Positions 30,413-38,541 of a stretch of DNA of 38,541 nt are shown here, piece after piece (the first letter of the stretch is position 1; every line of letters starts with the position of its first letter). The translations under genes and the position numbers were made by a program. The DNA lies in NCBI GenBank assembly GCA_024641305.1, contig JAHEDI010000031.1, forward strand, positions 1 to 38,541. The letters run 5' to 3'. The DNA is from a bacterium (GTDB lineage Bacteria; Actinomycetota; Acidimicrobiia; Spongiisociales; JAENVV01). The notes under the pieces are model-generated. The model was not told the origin of the DNA, did not search any database, and worked only from the letters and a program-made list of their open reading frames with translations.

Positions 30413-31687
30413 ATGTTCGACATCGTGATTGATCCGACATCTCAACGAGTGGCTTCTGATGGGCTTCCCGAAGAGCTTGATGACATGGAACCGGGCCTGT
30501 TCCTGGCAGCCATGCTGTCGTCGATCGAGGTGGCCGACCTGTCAGGCTATGACCGGGTCGTCGTGCTGCGGGCCCACCAGAAGATGGTCAACCACCATCA
30601 GGCCCGCCTATACGAGGCAATGGCTTCGATAGAGGACCATTGCGCCGACCTGTTTGACGGTGACACCGAGATCGCCTACCTGGCTGCGTCGGCCGAAATC
30701 CGTTGCGCCTTGAACCTGACCCGCCGGGCGGCCGACCAGGAACTCGATTTGGCGCAGACACTGCGCCAGCGCCTTCCGAACGTGTGGGATACGTTGGTGG
30801 AGGGAACCCTGGATGTTCGGCGGGTACGCACGATCACCGAGGGCACCGACCATCTATCAGCCGAAACCGCCCGGGAAGTGGTCGACCTGATCCTCGAACC
30901 GGCCGCCGGGTGGACGACCGGACAAATCGCTGCTCGCCTGCGCAAACTATGTATCCAAGCCGACCCTGAGGAAGCCAAAGACCGCTACGAGGACGCCGTC
31001 GACGGACGCCACATCGAGCTGCGTCCCAATGAAGCGGGAACCGCCAACCTCGGCGGCTATGACCTACCGCCCGACCAGGCAGCCAGGGTCATGTCCCGCA
31101 TCAATCGGATTGCCGAGAGTCTGCGAGTTGACGGAGAAACTCGCACCATCGACCAGCTACGAGCCGACGTCTTCCTGGACTTGCTCGACGGCGGGAAACT
31201 CGCCATGACGGGCAAAAGAGGAATCGTCGACCTCCACGTCGACCTCGAAACCCTCACCCGCCTATCCAAACATCCCGGTGACCTTGCCGGATACGGACCA
31301 GTCATCGCCGACATCGCCCGCCAGGTCGCCGAGAGCCGGCAACGCCAACAATGGCGCTGGCGGGTAGCCAACCAAACCGGCGAGATCATCGACCACGGCA
31401 TCACCCGGCGCCGTCCCACCGCCACCCAACGTCGACACGTGGAGATCCACCACCCGACCTGTGTGGCGATCGGCTGTCGGGCACCGGCCACCACCTCAGA
31501 CATGGATCACACCCAACCCTGGGCACAAGCAGGACCAACCAGAACCACCAACCTCAATCCCGTCTGCGCCCACGATCATTACGTGCGCCACCAGGCCGGT
31601 TGGACTTACCAGCGGGCGGCCAACGGGGACCACATCTGGACCTCCCGCCTCGGCCATACCTACCGAAGACGACGAGATCCTCCGTAG
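30413..31687 (+). CDS. DUF222 / HNH endonuclease (13E12-repeat-like) protein
   Basis: This 424-residue protein has a helical DUF222 region (about 30-320) with YDRVVVLRAHQKMVNHHQAR and EIRCALNLTRRAADQELDLA text, followed by a C-terminal HNH nuclease domain: CVAIGCRAPATTSDMDHTQP, NLNPVCAHDHYVRH. Metal and catalytic residues are the D-H of MDHTQPW, the N of NLNPVC and the H of HDHYVRH. DUF222-HNH genes are highly repeated in actinobacterial genomes and are thought to be linked to mobile DNA, but their function is unsettled. Only one copy is seen here, without flanking repeats. Confidence 0.9.
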   Translation: MFDIVIDPTSQRVASDGLPEELDDMEPGLFLAAMLSSIEVADLSGYDRVVVLRAHQKMVNHHQARLYEAMASIEDHCADLFDGDTEIAYLAASAEIRCALNLTRRAADQELDLAQTLRQRLPNVWDTLVEGTLDVRRVRTITEGTDHLSAETAREVVDLILEPAAGWTTGQIAARLRKLCIQADPEEAKDRYEDAVDGRHIELRPNEAGTANLGGYDLPPDQAARVMSRINRIAESLRVDGETRTIDQLRADVFLDLLDGGKLAMTGKRGIVDLHVDLETLTRLSKHPGDLAGYGPVIADIARQVAESRQRQQWRWRVANQTGEIIDHGITRRRPTATQRRHVEIHHPTCVAIGCRAPATTSDMDHTQPWAQAGPTRTTNLNPVCAHDHYVRHQAGWTYQRAANGDHIWTSRLGHTYRRRRDPP

Positions 31688-32105
31688 CCGGCACCGATCA
31701 CCCGGTTACGGCGGCAACATCAAGAAGAACTCCGCAATCAACGGAAGCCCAGCGAAGTCGAGACCAAATCCGGTACTGCCCTCTTAAGGCAGCTGACCCT
31801 GGATCACCAATCTGACCCCATCCGGGATTACCTTTGGCTCCGTAGGAAGACCTGATTAAACGGCGAAAGCCGGGGAACGGCTCCTCGACCAATGGACCTC
31901 ATGTCAAGGGGCGACGGCCGGTCAAGGTTACTGACAGATACGCCAGCCCCTCCGGCACCGTTCTCGTCCGGCTCTCGCTTGAATTAGATCGAATCCTACG
32001 ACAGCTGCCCTCACCCCTCTAGGGCACAATTCCCCTAAATGCTGACTTACTGCTCCGGCACTATGGCACGAGGTCCCTGGTCATAGGGTCACCAAAGAGA
32101 CCAAG
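31688..32105. other. Long intergenic region before pyruvate:ferredoxin oxidoreductase gene
   Basis: This gap holds no open frame that looks like a gene on either strand. Seen in it: a 17-base stem-loop (CTGCC-CTCTTAA-GGCAG) at 31776-31792; a short CGGC-GAAA-GCCG hairpin with a GNRA tetraloop at 31861-31872; a GCCCT...AGGGC inverted pair at 32007-32025; and TAGGGT at 32084-32089, a possible -10 for the downstream gene. It presumably contains the promoter and a structured leader or a small RNA; none can be assigned to a known class. Confidence 0.4.
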
Positions 32106-32135
32106 ATGTACCTTGCCTCGACTACTTGGAGTGCC

Positions 32136-35100
32136 GTGCCCTATATCACCGTTGATGGCAACGAAGCTGCAGCTTCGGTTGCCTACCGCTTGTCCGAAGT
32201 CATCTCAATCTATCCGATCACACCGGCATCGCCGATGGGCGAACTATCCGATACCTGGTCAGCAGCCCATCGACCCAACCTCTGGTCGACCGTCCCTCAA
32301 GTCATCGAAATGCAATCTGAGGGCGGCGCCGCTGGGGCGCTGCACGGAGCGCTCCAAGGCGGCGCCCTCACCACCACCTTCACCGCCTCCCAGGGCCTCC
32401 TCCTCATGATCCCCAACATGTTCAAGGTGGCTGGCGAACTGCTCCCATCGGTGATTCATGTGGCGGCTCGCTCGGTGGCAACCCACGCTCTATCGATCTT
32501 CGGAGACCACTCGGACGTGATGGCCGCCCGCATGACCGGGTTTGCAATGTTGGCTTCGTCATCGGTTCAAGAAGCCCAGGACCTGGCGCTAATTTCCCAC
32601 TCCGCCACCCTGTCCTCGCGAGTGCCCTTTATGCATTTCTTCGATGGATTCCGCACGTCGCATGAGATTGCCAAGATCGACAGCCTCCTCGATGCCGACC
32701 TCCGGGCGATGATCGACGACGACGCAATCCTGGCCTTCCGGAACCGTCGTCTTACCCCCGACGAACCGGTCATTCGCGGCACGGCTCAGAACCCCGATGT
32801 TTTCTTCCAGGGTCGTGAGGCTGCCAATACGTACTACGACGCCGTCCCGGACCTGGTCGTGTCTGCCATGGACCGGTTTTACGACCTGACCGGCCGCCGC
32901 TACCACCTGTTTGACTATGTCGGAGCTCCCGATGCCCAGCGAGTCATCGTCATGATGGGGTCGGGAATCGGCGCGGCCGAACAAGCCGTCAACCGACTCG
33001 TCGCCGACGGCGAAAAGGTCGGCCTACTCAAGGTACGTCTATACCGACCGTTCTCACCGCAAGCCCTCATCGCGGCGCTCCCTCCGACCGTCATCAGCCT
33101 GGCCGTCCTCGACCGGACCAAAGAACCGGGGGCTGTTGGCGAACCGCTCTACCAGGATGTCGTAACGGCGCTCGCCGAAGAGACCGCCCTGGGCCGTACT
33201 GCCTGGGACATTGCCCCACGCGTGATTGGCGGACGCTACGGATTGTCATCGAAGGAATTCACGCCTCCGATGGCGATGGCGGTGCTCGACGAACTCCGCG
33301 AGTCGCATCCCAAACCCCACTTCACGGTCGGCATCATCGACGACGTAACCCATCTGAGTCTCAAGTACGACCCCGACCGATATCTTGAGGACGCCACCGT
33401 CCACCGCGCCGTGTTCTACGGCCTTGGGTCAGACGGCACGGTTGGCGCCAACAAGAACTCCGTAAAAATCATCGGAGAAGCCACCGATATGTACGCTCAG
33501 GGGTACTTCGTCTATGACTCACGCAAATCGGGCTCGCAGACCGTGTCGCATCTTCGTTTCGGTCCAAAGCCCATCGATTCGACCTACCTGATCGGTTCTG
33601 CTCAGTTCGTCGGCGTGCACCAGTTCGAGTTCTTTCATCAGATGAATCCGCTGGCCATTGCCGCCCCAGGAGCCAAAGTCCTCATCAACTCTCCGCATGG
33701 TGACGACCTGTGGGACCACCTCCCCGCCGAAGTGATCGCCACGGTGGTCGAAAAACAGCTCGAGGTTCATGTCATAGACGCCAACCAGGTGGCATCTGAC
33801 GCCGGACTCGGTGGTCGGGTCAATACGGTTCTCCAGGCCTGTTTCTTCGATATCGCCGGCATCCTCGATCCACCGGTTGCCATGGAGCAGATCAAGAAAT
33901 CGATTCGCAAGACGTATGCCAAATTTGGCGAAGTAGTGGTTGCTCACAACGAGGCGGCCGTCGAGGACGCCGTTATCAGCCATCGCAGAATCCGCATCCC
34001 TGAAGTTGCCCCGTCCGTAACAACCCGCCCACCACGATTGACCGAGGCAGGTCCGGACTTCGTCAAGAAGGTCACCGCTGCCATGCTGGCCGGCCAGGGC
34101 GACCTGCTGCCGGTGAGTGCCCTGCCTGCCGACGGGACGTTCCCGACTGGCACCACCAAGTACGAGAAGCGATCGATCGCCATCGAGATACCAACGTGGG
34201 ATCCCAGCTTATGCATCGACTGCGCCAAATGCGTCCTCGTCTGCCCCCACACCGCCATCCAGATGAAGGTCTACGACCCGGCCTTCTTCGCCGGTGCTCC
34301 GAGCGGATACCAGTCGAAACCATGGACCGGCAAGGACTTCCCGGACGCCACCATGACCATTCAGATCGCACCGGACGATTGCACCGGGTGTGGAGTCTGC
34401 GTCGACGTCTGCCCGGCTCGATCCAAGGAAGAGGCCAAGCACAAGGCTCTTGACATGATCCGCAAAGACGATGTGCTCGAACAGGAGCGAACCAACTTCG
34501 ACTTCTTCCTCGGGTTGCCGCAACAGGACCGCAAGCTCATCAAAGTCGACAGCGTCAAGGGGAGCCAGATACTTCAGCCGCTCATGGAATTCTCTGGCGC
34601 ATGCGCGGGATGTGGTGAAACGCCGTATCTGCGACTCCTATCCCAGATGTTCGGCGACCGTCTAACCATGGCCAACGCCACGGGTTGCTCGTCGATCTAC
34701 GGTGGAAATCTTCCGACAACCCCCTGGACCACCAACGAGCAGGGGAGGGGTCCTGCCTGGGCCAACTCGCTCTTTGAAGACAACGCAGAGTTCGGTTTGG
34801 GAATGCGCCTGGCCCTCGACCAGCAAATTGTCGAAGCAGACGCCCTGTTGGTAGACCTCGCCAAATACCTACCCAACAACCTGGTTGCCGAACTCCAGAC
34901 GGGTCGTCTTGCCGACGAAGTTTCGGTCGAAGCCCAACGCGCCAGGGTTCTCCAACTCAAAGACGCCCTCACCGGCATCGATGATCCCCGGGCAAGCCGA
35001 CTCAAGACCGTCGTCGACGCTCTGGTTCATAAGACGATCTGGATTGTGGGTGGCGACGGCTGGGCCTACGACATCGGATTTGGCGGTCTCGACCACGTGC

Positions 35101-35705
35101 TCGCCTCCGGGCGCAACGTGAACATCCTCGTGCTCGACACCGAGGTCTATTCGAATACCGGTGGGCAGGCGTCCAAGGCCACCCCCCGTGCGGCGGTGGC
35201 CAAGTTTGCGGCTGGCGGCCGACAGGTCGGCAAGAAAGACCTTGGGATGATCGCTTCAGCGTATGGGGACGTATACGTCGCCCAGGTGGCCATCGGTGCC
35301 AACAACACCCAAACGGTAAAGGCCTTCGCTGAAGCCGAGGCGTACGATGGTCCGTCGCTGATCATTGCCTACTCCCAGTGCATCGCCCATGGCATTGACA
35401 TGTCGACCGGCTTCTCGCATCAGAAAGATGCCGTTACGTCGGGTTACTGGCCGCTCTACCGGTACGACCCCCGGGCGGCCGGTGAAGGCAAACATCCGTT
35501 CCATCTTGATAGTCGAGCACCGACGATCTCATTCAAAGAGTTCGCTACAACCGAAGCCCGCTACGCCATGTTGGCGAGGTCGAAACCCGAAACAGCCGAG
35601 GTACTGTTCGGTCTGGCCCAGGACGACATCGACGCCCGGTGGAAACTCTACGAACAAATGGCCGACGTCGAACGTCGGGTCCCTGACTTGGAGGATCACG
35701 AATGA
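32136..35705 (+). CDS. nifJ: Pyruvate:ferredoxin (flavodoxin) oxidoreductase
   Basis: A single-chain PFOR of about 1,190 residues, oxidising pyruvate plus CoA to acetyl-CoA and CO2 with reduction of ferredoxin. Domains in order: N-terminal TPP-binding region (ITVDGNEAAASVAYRLSEVI, SIYPITPASPMGE); the gamma-type domain (GLGSDGTVGANKNSVK); a two-cluster ferredoxin domain with CIDCAKCVLVCP near 693 and CTGCGVCVDVCP near 749; the third-cluster Cys in CAGCGE near 823; and the C-terminal TPP site GGDGWAYDIGFGGLDHVL to VYSNTGGQASKATP near 972-1010. All cofactor ligands appear intact. GTG 32136 has GGAG four bases before it and gives the usual N-terminus; ATG 32106 would add ten atypical residues. 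It overlaps the next gene by four bases. Confidence 0.95.
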   Translation: MPYITVDGNEAAASVAYRLSEVISIYPITPASPMGELSDTWSAAHRPNLWSTVPQVIEMQSEGGAAGALHGALQGGALTTTFTASQGLLLMIPNMFKVAGELLPSVIHVAARSVATHALSIFGDHSDVMAARMTGFAMLASSSVQEAQDLALISHSATLSSRVPFMHFFDGFRTSHEIAKIDSLLDADLRAMIDDDAILAFRNRRLTPDEPVIRGTAQNPDVFFQGREAANTYYDAVPDLVVSAMDRFYDLTGRRYHLFDYVGAPDAQRVIVMMGSGIGAAEQAVNRLVADGEKVGLLKVRLYRPFSPQALIAALPPTVISLAVLDRTKEPGAVGEPLYQDVVTALAEETALGRTAWDIAPRVIGGRYGLSSKEFTPPMAMAVLDELRESHPKPHFTVGIIDDVTHLSLKYDPDRYLEDATVHRAVFYGLGSDGTVGANKNSVKIIGEATDMYAQGYFVYDSRKSGSQTVSHLRFGPKPIDSTYLIGSAQFVGVHQFEFFHQMNPLAIAAPGAKVLINSPHGDDLWDHLPAEVIATVVEKQLEVHVIDANQVASDAGLGGRVNTVLQACFFDIAGILDPPVAMEQIKKSIRKTYAKFGEVVVAHNEAAVEDAVISHRRIRIPEVAPSVTTRPPRLTEAGPDFVKKVTAAMLAGQGDLLPVSALPADGTFPTGTTKYEKRSIAIEIPTWDPSLCIDCAKCVLVCPHTAIQMKVYDPAFFAGAPSGYQSKPWTGKDFPDATMTIQIAPDDCTGCGVCVDVCPARSKEEAKHKALDMIRKDDVLEQERTNFDFFLGLPQQDRKLIKVDSVKGSQILQPLMEFSGACAGCGETPYLRLLSQMFGDRLTMANATGCSSIYGGNLPTTPWTTNEQGRGPAWANSLFEDNAEFGLGMRLALDQQIVEADALLVDLAKYLPNNLVAELQTGRLADEVSVEAQRARVLQLKDALTGIDDPRASRLKTVVDALVHKTIWIVGGDGWAYDIGFGGLDHVLASGRNVNILVLDTEVYSNTGGQASKATPRAAVAKFAAGGRQVGKKDLGMIASAYGDVYVAQVAIGANNTQTVKAFAEAEAYDGPSLIIAYSQCIAHGIDMSTGFSHQKDAVTSGYWPLYRYDPRAAGEGKHPFHLDSRAPTISFKEFATTEARYAMLARSKPETAEVLFGLAQDDIDARWKLYEQMADVERRVPDLEDHE

Positions 35706-36715
35706 GTGCTGATCTGACCACCCGTTATCTGGGCTTTGAGCTTGCTCACCCGATCATCCCGTCGGCCTCGCCGCTGACCGGATCACTCGGCACGCTCCAC
35801 AAGCTGGAAGAAGCCGGCGCTCCTGCCGTGGTGCTTCCTTCACTGTTTGAGGAGCAGATCGTCCACGAAGCGGCCGAGCTTGCCCACCTCGTGGAATCGC
35901 TGGCCGGCAGTTTCGTCGAATCCCCGGCCGGATACTTCCCGGAACTCGACACCTACAACACGGGCCCGGACGCCTACCTTCGTCTGGTCGAAGATGCCAA
36001 GCGGGAACTACGCATCCCGATCATCGGCAGCCTGAACGGGTCGACCCGTGGTGGCTGGGTTCACTATGCCCGGTTGATCGAGGACGCAGGTGCCGACGCC
36101 CTCGAACTCAATATCTATGTCGTGGCCGCCAACCCGATGTTCTCAGCATCCGACATGGAAACCCAATACCTCGAATTGATCGAAGCCGTCAAGGAAAAGA
36201 TCAAGATCCCGCTGGCTGTCAAAGTCAGCCCGTACTTCTCAGCGTTCGCCAACATGGCGAAACAGATGGTCGACGCAGGAGCGGACTCACTGGTCATGTT
36301 CAACCGGTTCTATCAGCCCGACTTCGATATCGAGGAGATGGGCGTCACACCCAACCTGGAGTTATCGACGCCTCACGACCTCCGACTTCCGTTACGTTGG
36401 ATTGCCATCTTGTTCGGACGGATCAAGACCCAGTTCGCCGCGACGTCCGGGGTTCATTCAGCCGAAGACGTCGTGAAGCTGTTGCTGGCCGGCGCCGACG
36501 TGACCATGACCACCGCCTCGTTACTCAAGTACGGTCCGGGCCATATGACTGATCTCGTATGCGATCTGGAACGGTGGCTCGACGAAAACGAATACTCATC
36601 GGTGTCCCAACTACGGGGCAGCCTTTCCCAAGTCAATGCCCCCGACCCGACCGCCTTTGAGCGCCACAACTACATGAAAGCCCTCACCACGTTCCGCACT
36701 CCGTCGGTGGCATAG
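35702..36715 (+). CDS. Dihydroorotate dehydrogenase-like FMN protein
   Basis: This 337-residue TIM-barrel protein resembles dihydroorotate dehydrogenase (SASPLTGSL, GSLNGSTRGGWVHYARLIED, ADALELNIYV, AVKVSPYFSAFANMAKQMVD, GVHSAEDVVKLLLAGADVTM). The loop that in PyrD carries N-x-S-C-P-N is replaced by NIYVVAAN, so the canonical base is absent and true DHOD activity is doubtful. The ATGA overlap with nifJ indicates co-translation. DHOD-like proteins are known to accompany PFOR genes in many bacteria, but their job is not settled; an electron-transfer or FMN-dependent reductase role fits the pairing. Confidence 0.88.
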   Translation: MSADLTTRYLGFELAHPIIPSASPLTGSLGTLHKLEEAGAPAVVLPSLFEEQIVHEAAELAHLVESLAGSFVESPAGYFPELDTYNTGPDAYLRLVEDAKRELRIPIIGSLNGSTRGGWVHYARLIEDAGADALELNIYVVAANPMFSASDMETQYLELIEAVKEKIKIPLAVKVSPYFSAFANMAKQMVDAGADSLVMFNRFYQPDFDIEEMGVTPNLELSTPHDLRLPLRWIAILFGRIKTQFAATSGVHSAEDVVKLLLAGADVTMTTASLLKYGPGHMTDLVCDLERWLDENEYSSVSQLRGSLSQVNAPDPTAFERHNYMKALTTFRTPSVA

Positions 36716-36752
36716 CCCCCGAAATTCGTACAAACGCAGACTCCCTAACACA

Positions 36753-36780
36753 GTGAAGGACCGCAGGAGCGGTCCTTCAC
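36753..36780 (+). terminator. Perfect 12-bp hairpin after the nifJ operon
   Basis: GTGAAGGACCGC and GCGGTCCTTCAC pair perfectly around AGGA, 38 bases after the stop at 36715. No U-run follows, but position and strength suggest it ends the two-gene operon. Confidence 0.65.
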
Positions 36781-36960
36781 ATGGTGAGCGTACTCATGGC
36801 GTCCATATCAGGCCGGAATCCGAAGACGGTTTCTCCTGAAGTGGTGCTCACCCCTTTTGCCCTTTAACGCCATCTAAGGCCAAGAACCTGAGCGAAACTT
36901 CAAAGAAGTCCTATCCGGATTCGGCGTCCAACCCCAACAGAACCGGTAGCGACCGGGTGT

Positions 36961-38136
36961 ATGGTTCATCGGCTCATGGAAAAACTGGTCACCCGGGCGT
37001 TCGGATTCGCCTTCACATCGAACCTGCTCATGGGGTTGACCTTCGCGTTGTTCATCCATTACGCCGGATTCCTCGTCTCCCTCGGAGCCAGCGAGCGGAC
37101 GGTCGGTGTAATCGTCGGGGTCGGATCGATCGGCTCGCTGGTGGTTCGTCCGTACGTTGGGCACCTCATGGATCGAATCGGTCGCCGACCGCTCATCCAC
37201 ACCGGCAACCTGATCAACGTCGCCGGACTCGCCGCTCTGACCACCGTTACCTCGATCTCCTGGTGGGTCTACGCCCTCACCATCATCCACGGGATCGCCG
37301 AAGCCGTACTATTCACCTCTTTCGTGACGTACACGGCCGACATCGTCCCGGCATCTCGTCGTACTGAAGGCATGGCGCTATTTGGAGTATCCGGACAAAT
37401 GCCCCTGGCACTCGGCGGGCTCCTCGGTGATTTCATTCTCCGGACGAGCACCTACACCACGCTGTTCTGGGTGGCGGTCGGGCTTGGAACGGCCGCCTTC
37501 GCCATGGCGCTGCCTCTTCATGAGTCGAAAGGCGTTCACACCCGGCCAAGTCTCGGTTTCCTGGTGGCCATCCGCCAGCACGAACTTTCACCAATTTGGC
37601 TCATCACGGCTTCGTTCTCGCTGACGCTCATCTCGATTTTCACGTTCCTTAAAACGTTCGTCGACACGACGGGATACGGCTCTGTGGGCGTGTTCTTTGC
37701 GGCCTATTCGACCATGGCTATCGTCGTGAGGTTGGGCGGCCGACAGCTTCCACAGCGATTTGGCGAAATCCCAGTGCTGAGCGCAAGCCTGATCATCATG
37801 TCGGGCGGCATGGTCCTGCTCGGGTCCGCCACGACAAGTCTGGCCATTGGAATCGCCGGTGCGACTGCCGGAATCGGTCATGGATTCTCATTCCCGATCC
37901 TCAACTCACTCGTGGTTGAACGCTCGACCACCGAAGAGCGGGGAGCGGCACTCTCCGGCTTTTTGTCGTTCTTCCCACTGGCATCGTTGATCGGCGCCCC
38001 GCTTCTCGGTTGGGTCATCGAATCCGCCGGCTACACATCGATGTATCGGGGTATCGGAGCCCAACTGCTTGTCGTCGTGATGGGCTATGCCCTTTGGGAA
38101 CGGCACCGCCATCATCAGGGAATCGCAGTTCGTTAG
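36961..38136 (+). CDS. MFS transporter
   Basis: This 391-residue protein has twelve predicted membrane segments with the MFS loop motif RPYVGHLMDRIGRRPLI after helix 2 and an analogous LGGRQLPQRFGEIP in the second half. EAVLFTSFVTYTADIVPASR marks helix 4-5. It is a drug- or sugar-type MFS exporter; substrate unknown. ATG 36961 gives MVHRLMEKLV; ATG 36976 (MEKLVTRAFG) is equally possible, and neither has a clear ribosome-binding site. It ends only four bases before the stop of the convergent cNMP-domain gene. Confidence 0.88.
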   Translation: MVHRLMEKLVTRAFGFAFTSNLLMGLTFALFIHYAGFLVSLGASERTVGVIVGVGSIGSLVVRPYVGHLMDRIGRRPLIHTGNLINVAGLAALTTVTSISWWVYALTIIHGIAEAVLFTSFVTYTADIVPASRRTEGMALFGVSGQMPLALGGLLGDFILRTSTYTTLFWVAVGLGTAAFAMALPLHESKGVHTRPSLGFLVAIRQHELSPIWLITASFSLTLISIFTFLKTFVDTTGYGSVGVFFAAYSTMAIVVRLGGRQLPQRFGEIPVLSASLIIMSGGMVLLGSATTSLAIGIAGATAGIGHGFSFPILNSLVVERSTTEERGAALSGFLSFFPLASLIGAPLLGWVIESAGYTSMYRGIGAQLLVVVMGYALWERHRHHQGIAVR

Positions 38137-38140
38137 ATCG

Positions 38141-38541
38141 CTACTCCATCGCTTTTCGAAGTGCGGTATTCGTCTCGGTAACCCGGCGTGACAACGACCC
38201 CGCCATCCGGCGGTGGACCTCGGCGGCGAGGCGAGGATTGGTGGAAAGCAGGCCCTCAAGTTTGGATTCGGAGAGGGCATAGGCCACCACCTCGGTCTCC
38301 GCGACGACGGAGGCGTTTGCCGGTTGGCGGGTGTAGTACGCCATTTCGCCAACAATGGCCCCCGGTCGCATCGTCCTGAGTCGGGTACCACTGGCTTCGA
38401 GGACCACCCGGACGCGACCGAACTCAATGACATAGATCGGATGTCCGACCGACCCCTCGGCGATGATCGTCTCACCTACGCCAAACTCGACTCGCTCCAT
38501 CATTTCGAATACCCCATCGGCCCATGGCCCGGCGATTTCGG
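38141..38541 (-). CDS. Cyclic-nucleotide-binding-domain protein, 5' end beyond window
   Basis: The frame is open through the right window edge, so the start may lie outside; the first ATG visible is at 38503 but the residues before it (EIAGPWADGVFE) read as protein. The rest is a cNMP-binding jelly roll: FGVGETIIAEGSVGHPIYVI, GAIVGEMAYYTRQPANASVV, then a helical C-terminus. The phosphate-binding cassette keeps G-E but has Asn-Ala where CRP-type domains have Arg-Ser, so cAMP binding is doubtful. No helix-turn-helix follows, so this is not a complete CRP-like regulator; it could be the C-terminal domain of a larger protein. Confidence 0.75.
   Translation of the reverse strand, partial: EIAGPWADGVFEMMERVEFGVGETIIAEGSVGHPIYVIEFGRVRVVLEASGTRLRTMRPGAIVGEMAYYTRQPANASVVAETEVVAYALSESKLEGLLSTNPRLAAEVHRRMAGSLSRRVTETNTALRKAME

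Noticed and set aside
31776-31792. tRNA-Lys-like anticodon arm (CTGCC-CTCTTAA-GGCAG)
   Set aside because: No D arm, T arm (no GTTCRA) or acceptor stem can be formed around it, so it is not a tRNA; at most a chance stem-loop.

Overview
The window is GC-rich and densely coded on both strands, with many 1- or 4-base overlaps between genes. It looks like chromosomal DNA of an actinomycete-type bacterium (Actinomycetota, possibly an uncultured Acidimicrobiia-like lineage). This is inferred from an MprA/MprB-like two-component pair, a DUF222/HNH (13E12-type) endonuclease, a sugar ABC importer without its own ATPase, and repeated TAnnnT boxes 5-8 bases before start codons, which suggest leaderless transcripts. 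No rRNA, tRNA, CRISPR array, integrase or insertion sequence was found.

Layout. 1-2125: two leftward MFS transporters, the first cut by the window edge. 2240-5524: a three-gene ABC-2 exporter. 5512-9531 (leftward): a small membrane protein, two sugar-ABC permeases and an AglE-like solute-binding lipoprotein, with a 13-bp hairpin between the binding-protein and permease genes. 9833-11829: response regulator and histidine kinase. A direct repeat upstream of the regulator recurs before a DUF1269-type gene at 12108. 12723-15452: a tiny zinc-ribbon-like protein, a DUF2461 protein, a methyltransferase with a histidine-rich insert, two decayed genes and a VOC protein. 15509-22298: another VOC protein, an aldo/keto reductase, a HisA-like barrel lacking the first catalytic Asp, a glutaryl-CoA dehydrogenase, a DUF1704 (QEGLA-motif) metallopeptidase-like protein and a mannose-6-phosphate isomerase. 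22305-25235 (leftward): a DNA methyltransferase, a 111-aa protein and a 350-aa protein, coupled by overlaps; this looks like a restriction-modification or defence cassette. 26292-27799 (leftward): a tight four-gene operon of a 42-aa peptide, a ribbon-helix-helix protein, a DUF4097 protein and a 58-aa membrane protein, preceded by three tandem 11-bp repeats and a palindrome. 27922-31687: PlsC-like acyltransferase, EamA transporter, DUF2200 protein and DUF222/HNH protein. 32136-36715: a full-length pyruvate:ferredoxin oxidoreductase overlapping a dihydroorotate-dehydrogenase-like gene, closed by a hairpin. 36961-38541: an MFS transporter and a partial cyclic-nucleotide-binding-domain protein.

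The strongest candidates for undescribed biology are (i) the RHH/DUF4097 operon with its repeat operator, (ii) the methyltransferase cassette whose methyltransferase carries a nuclease-like C-terminal domain, and (iii) the HisA paralogue with Asn at residue 8 and a helical C-terminal extension. All function names come from reading motifs by eye; no database search was possible.
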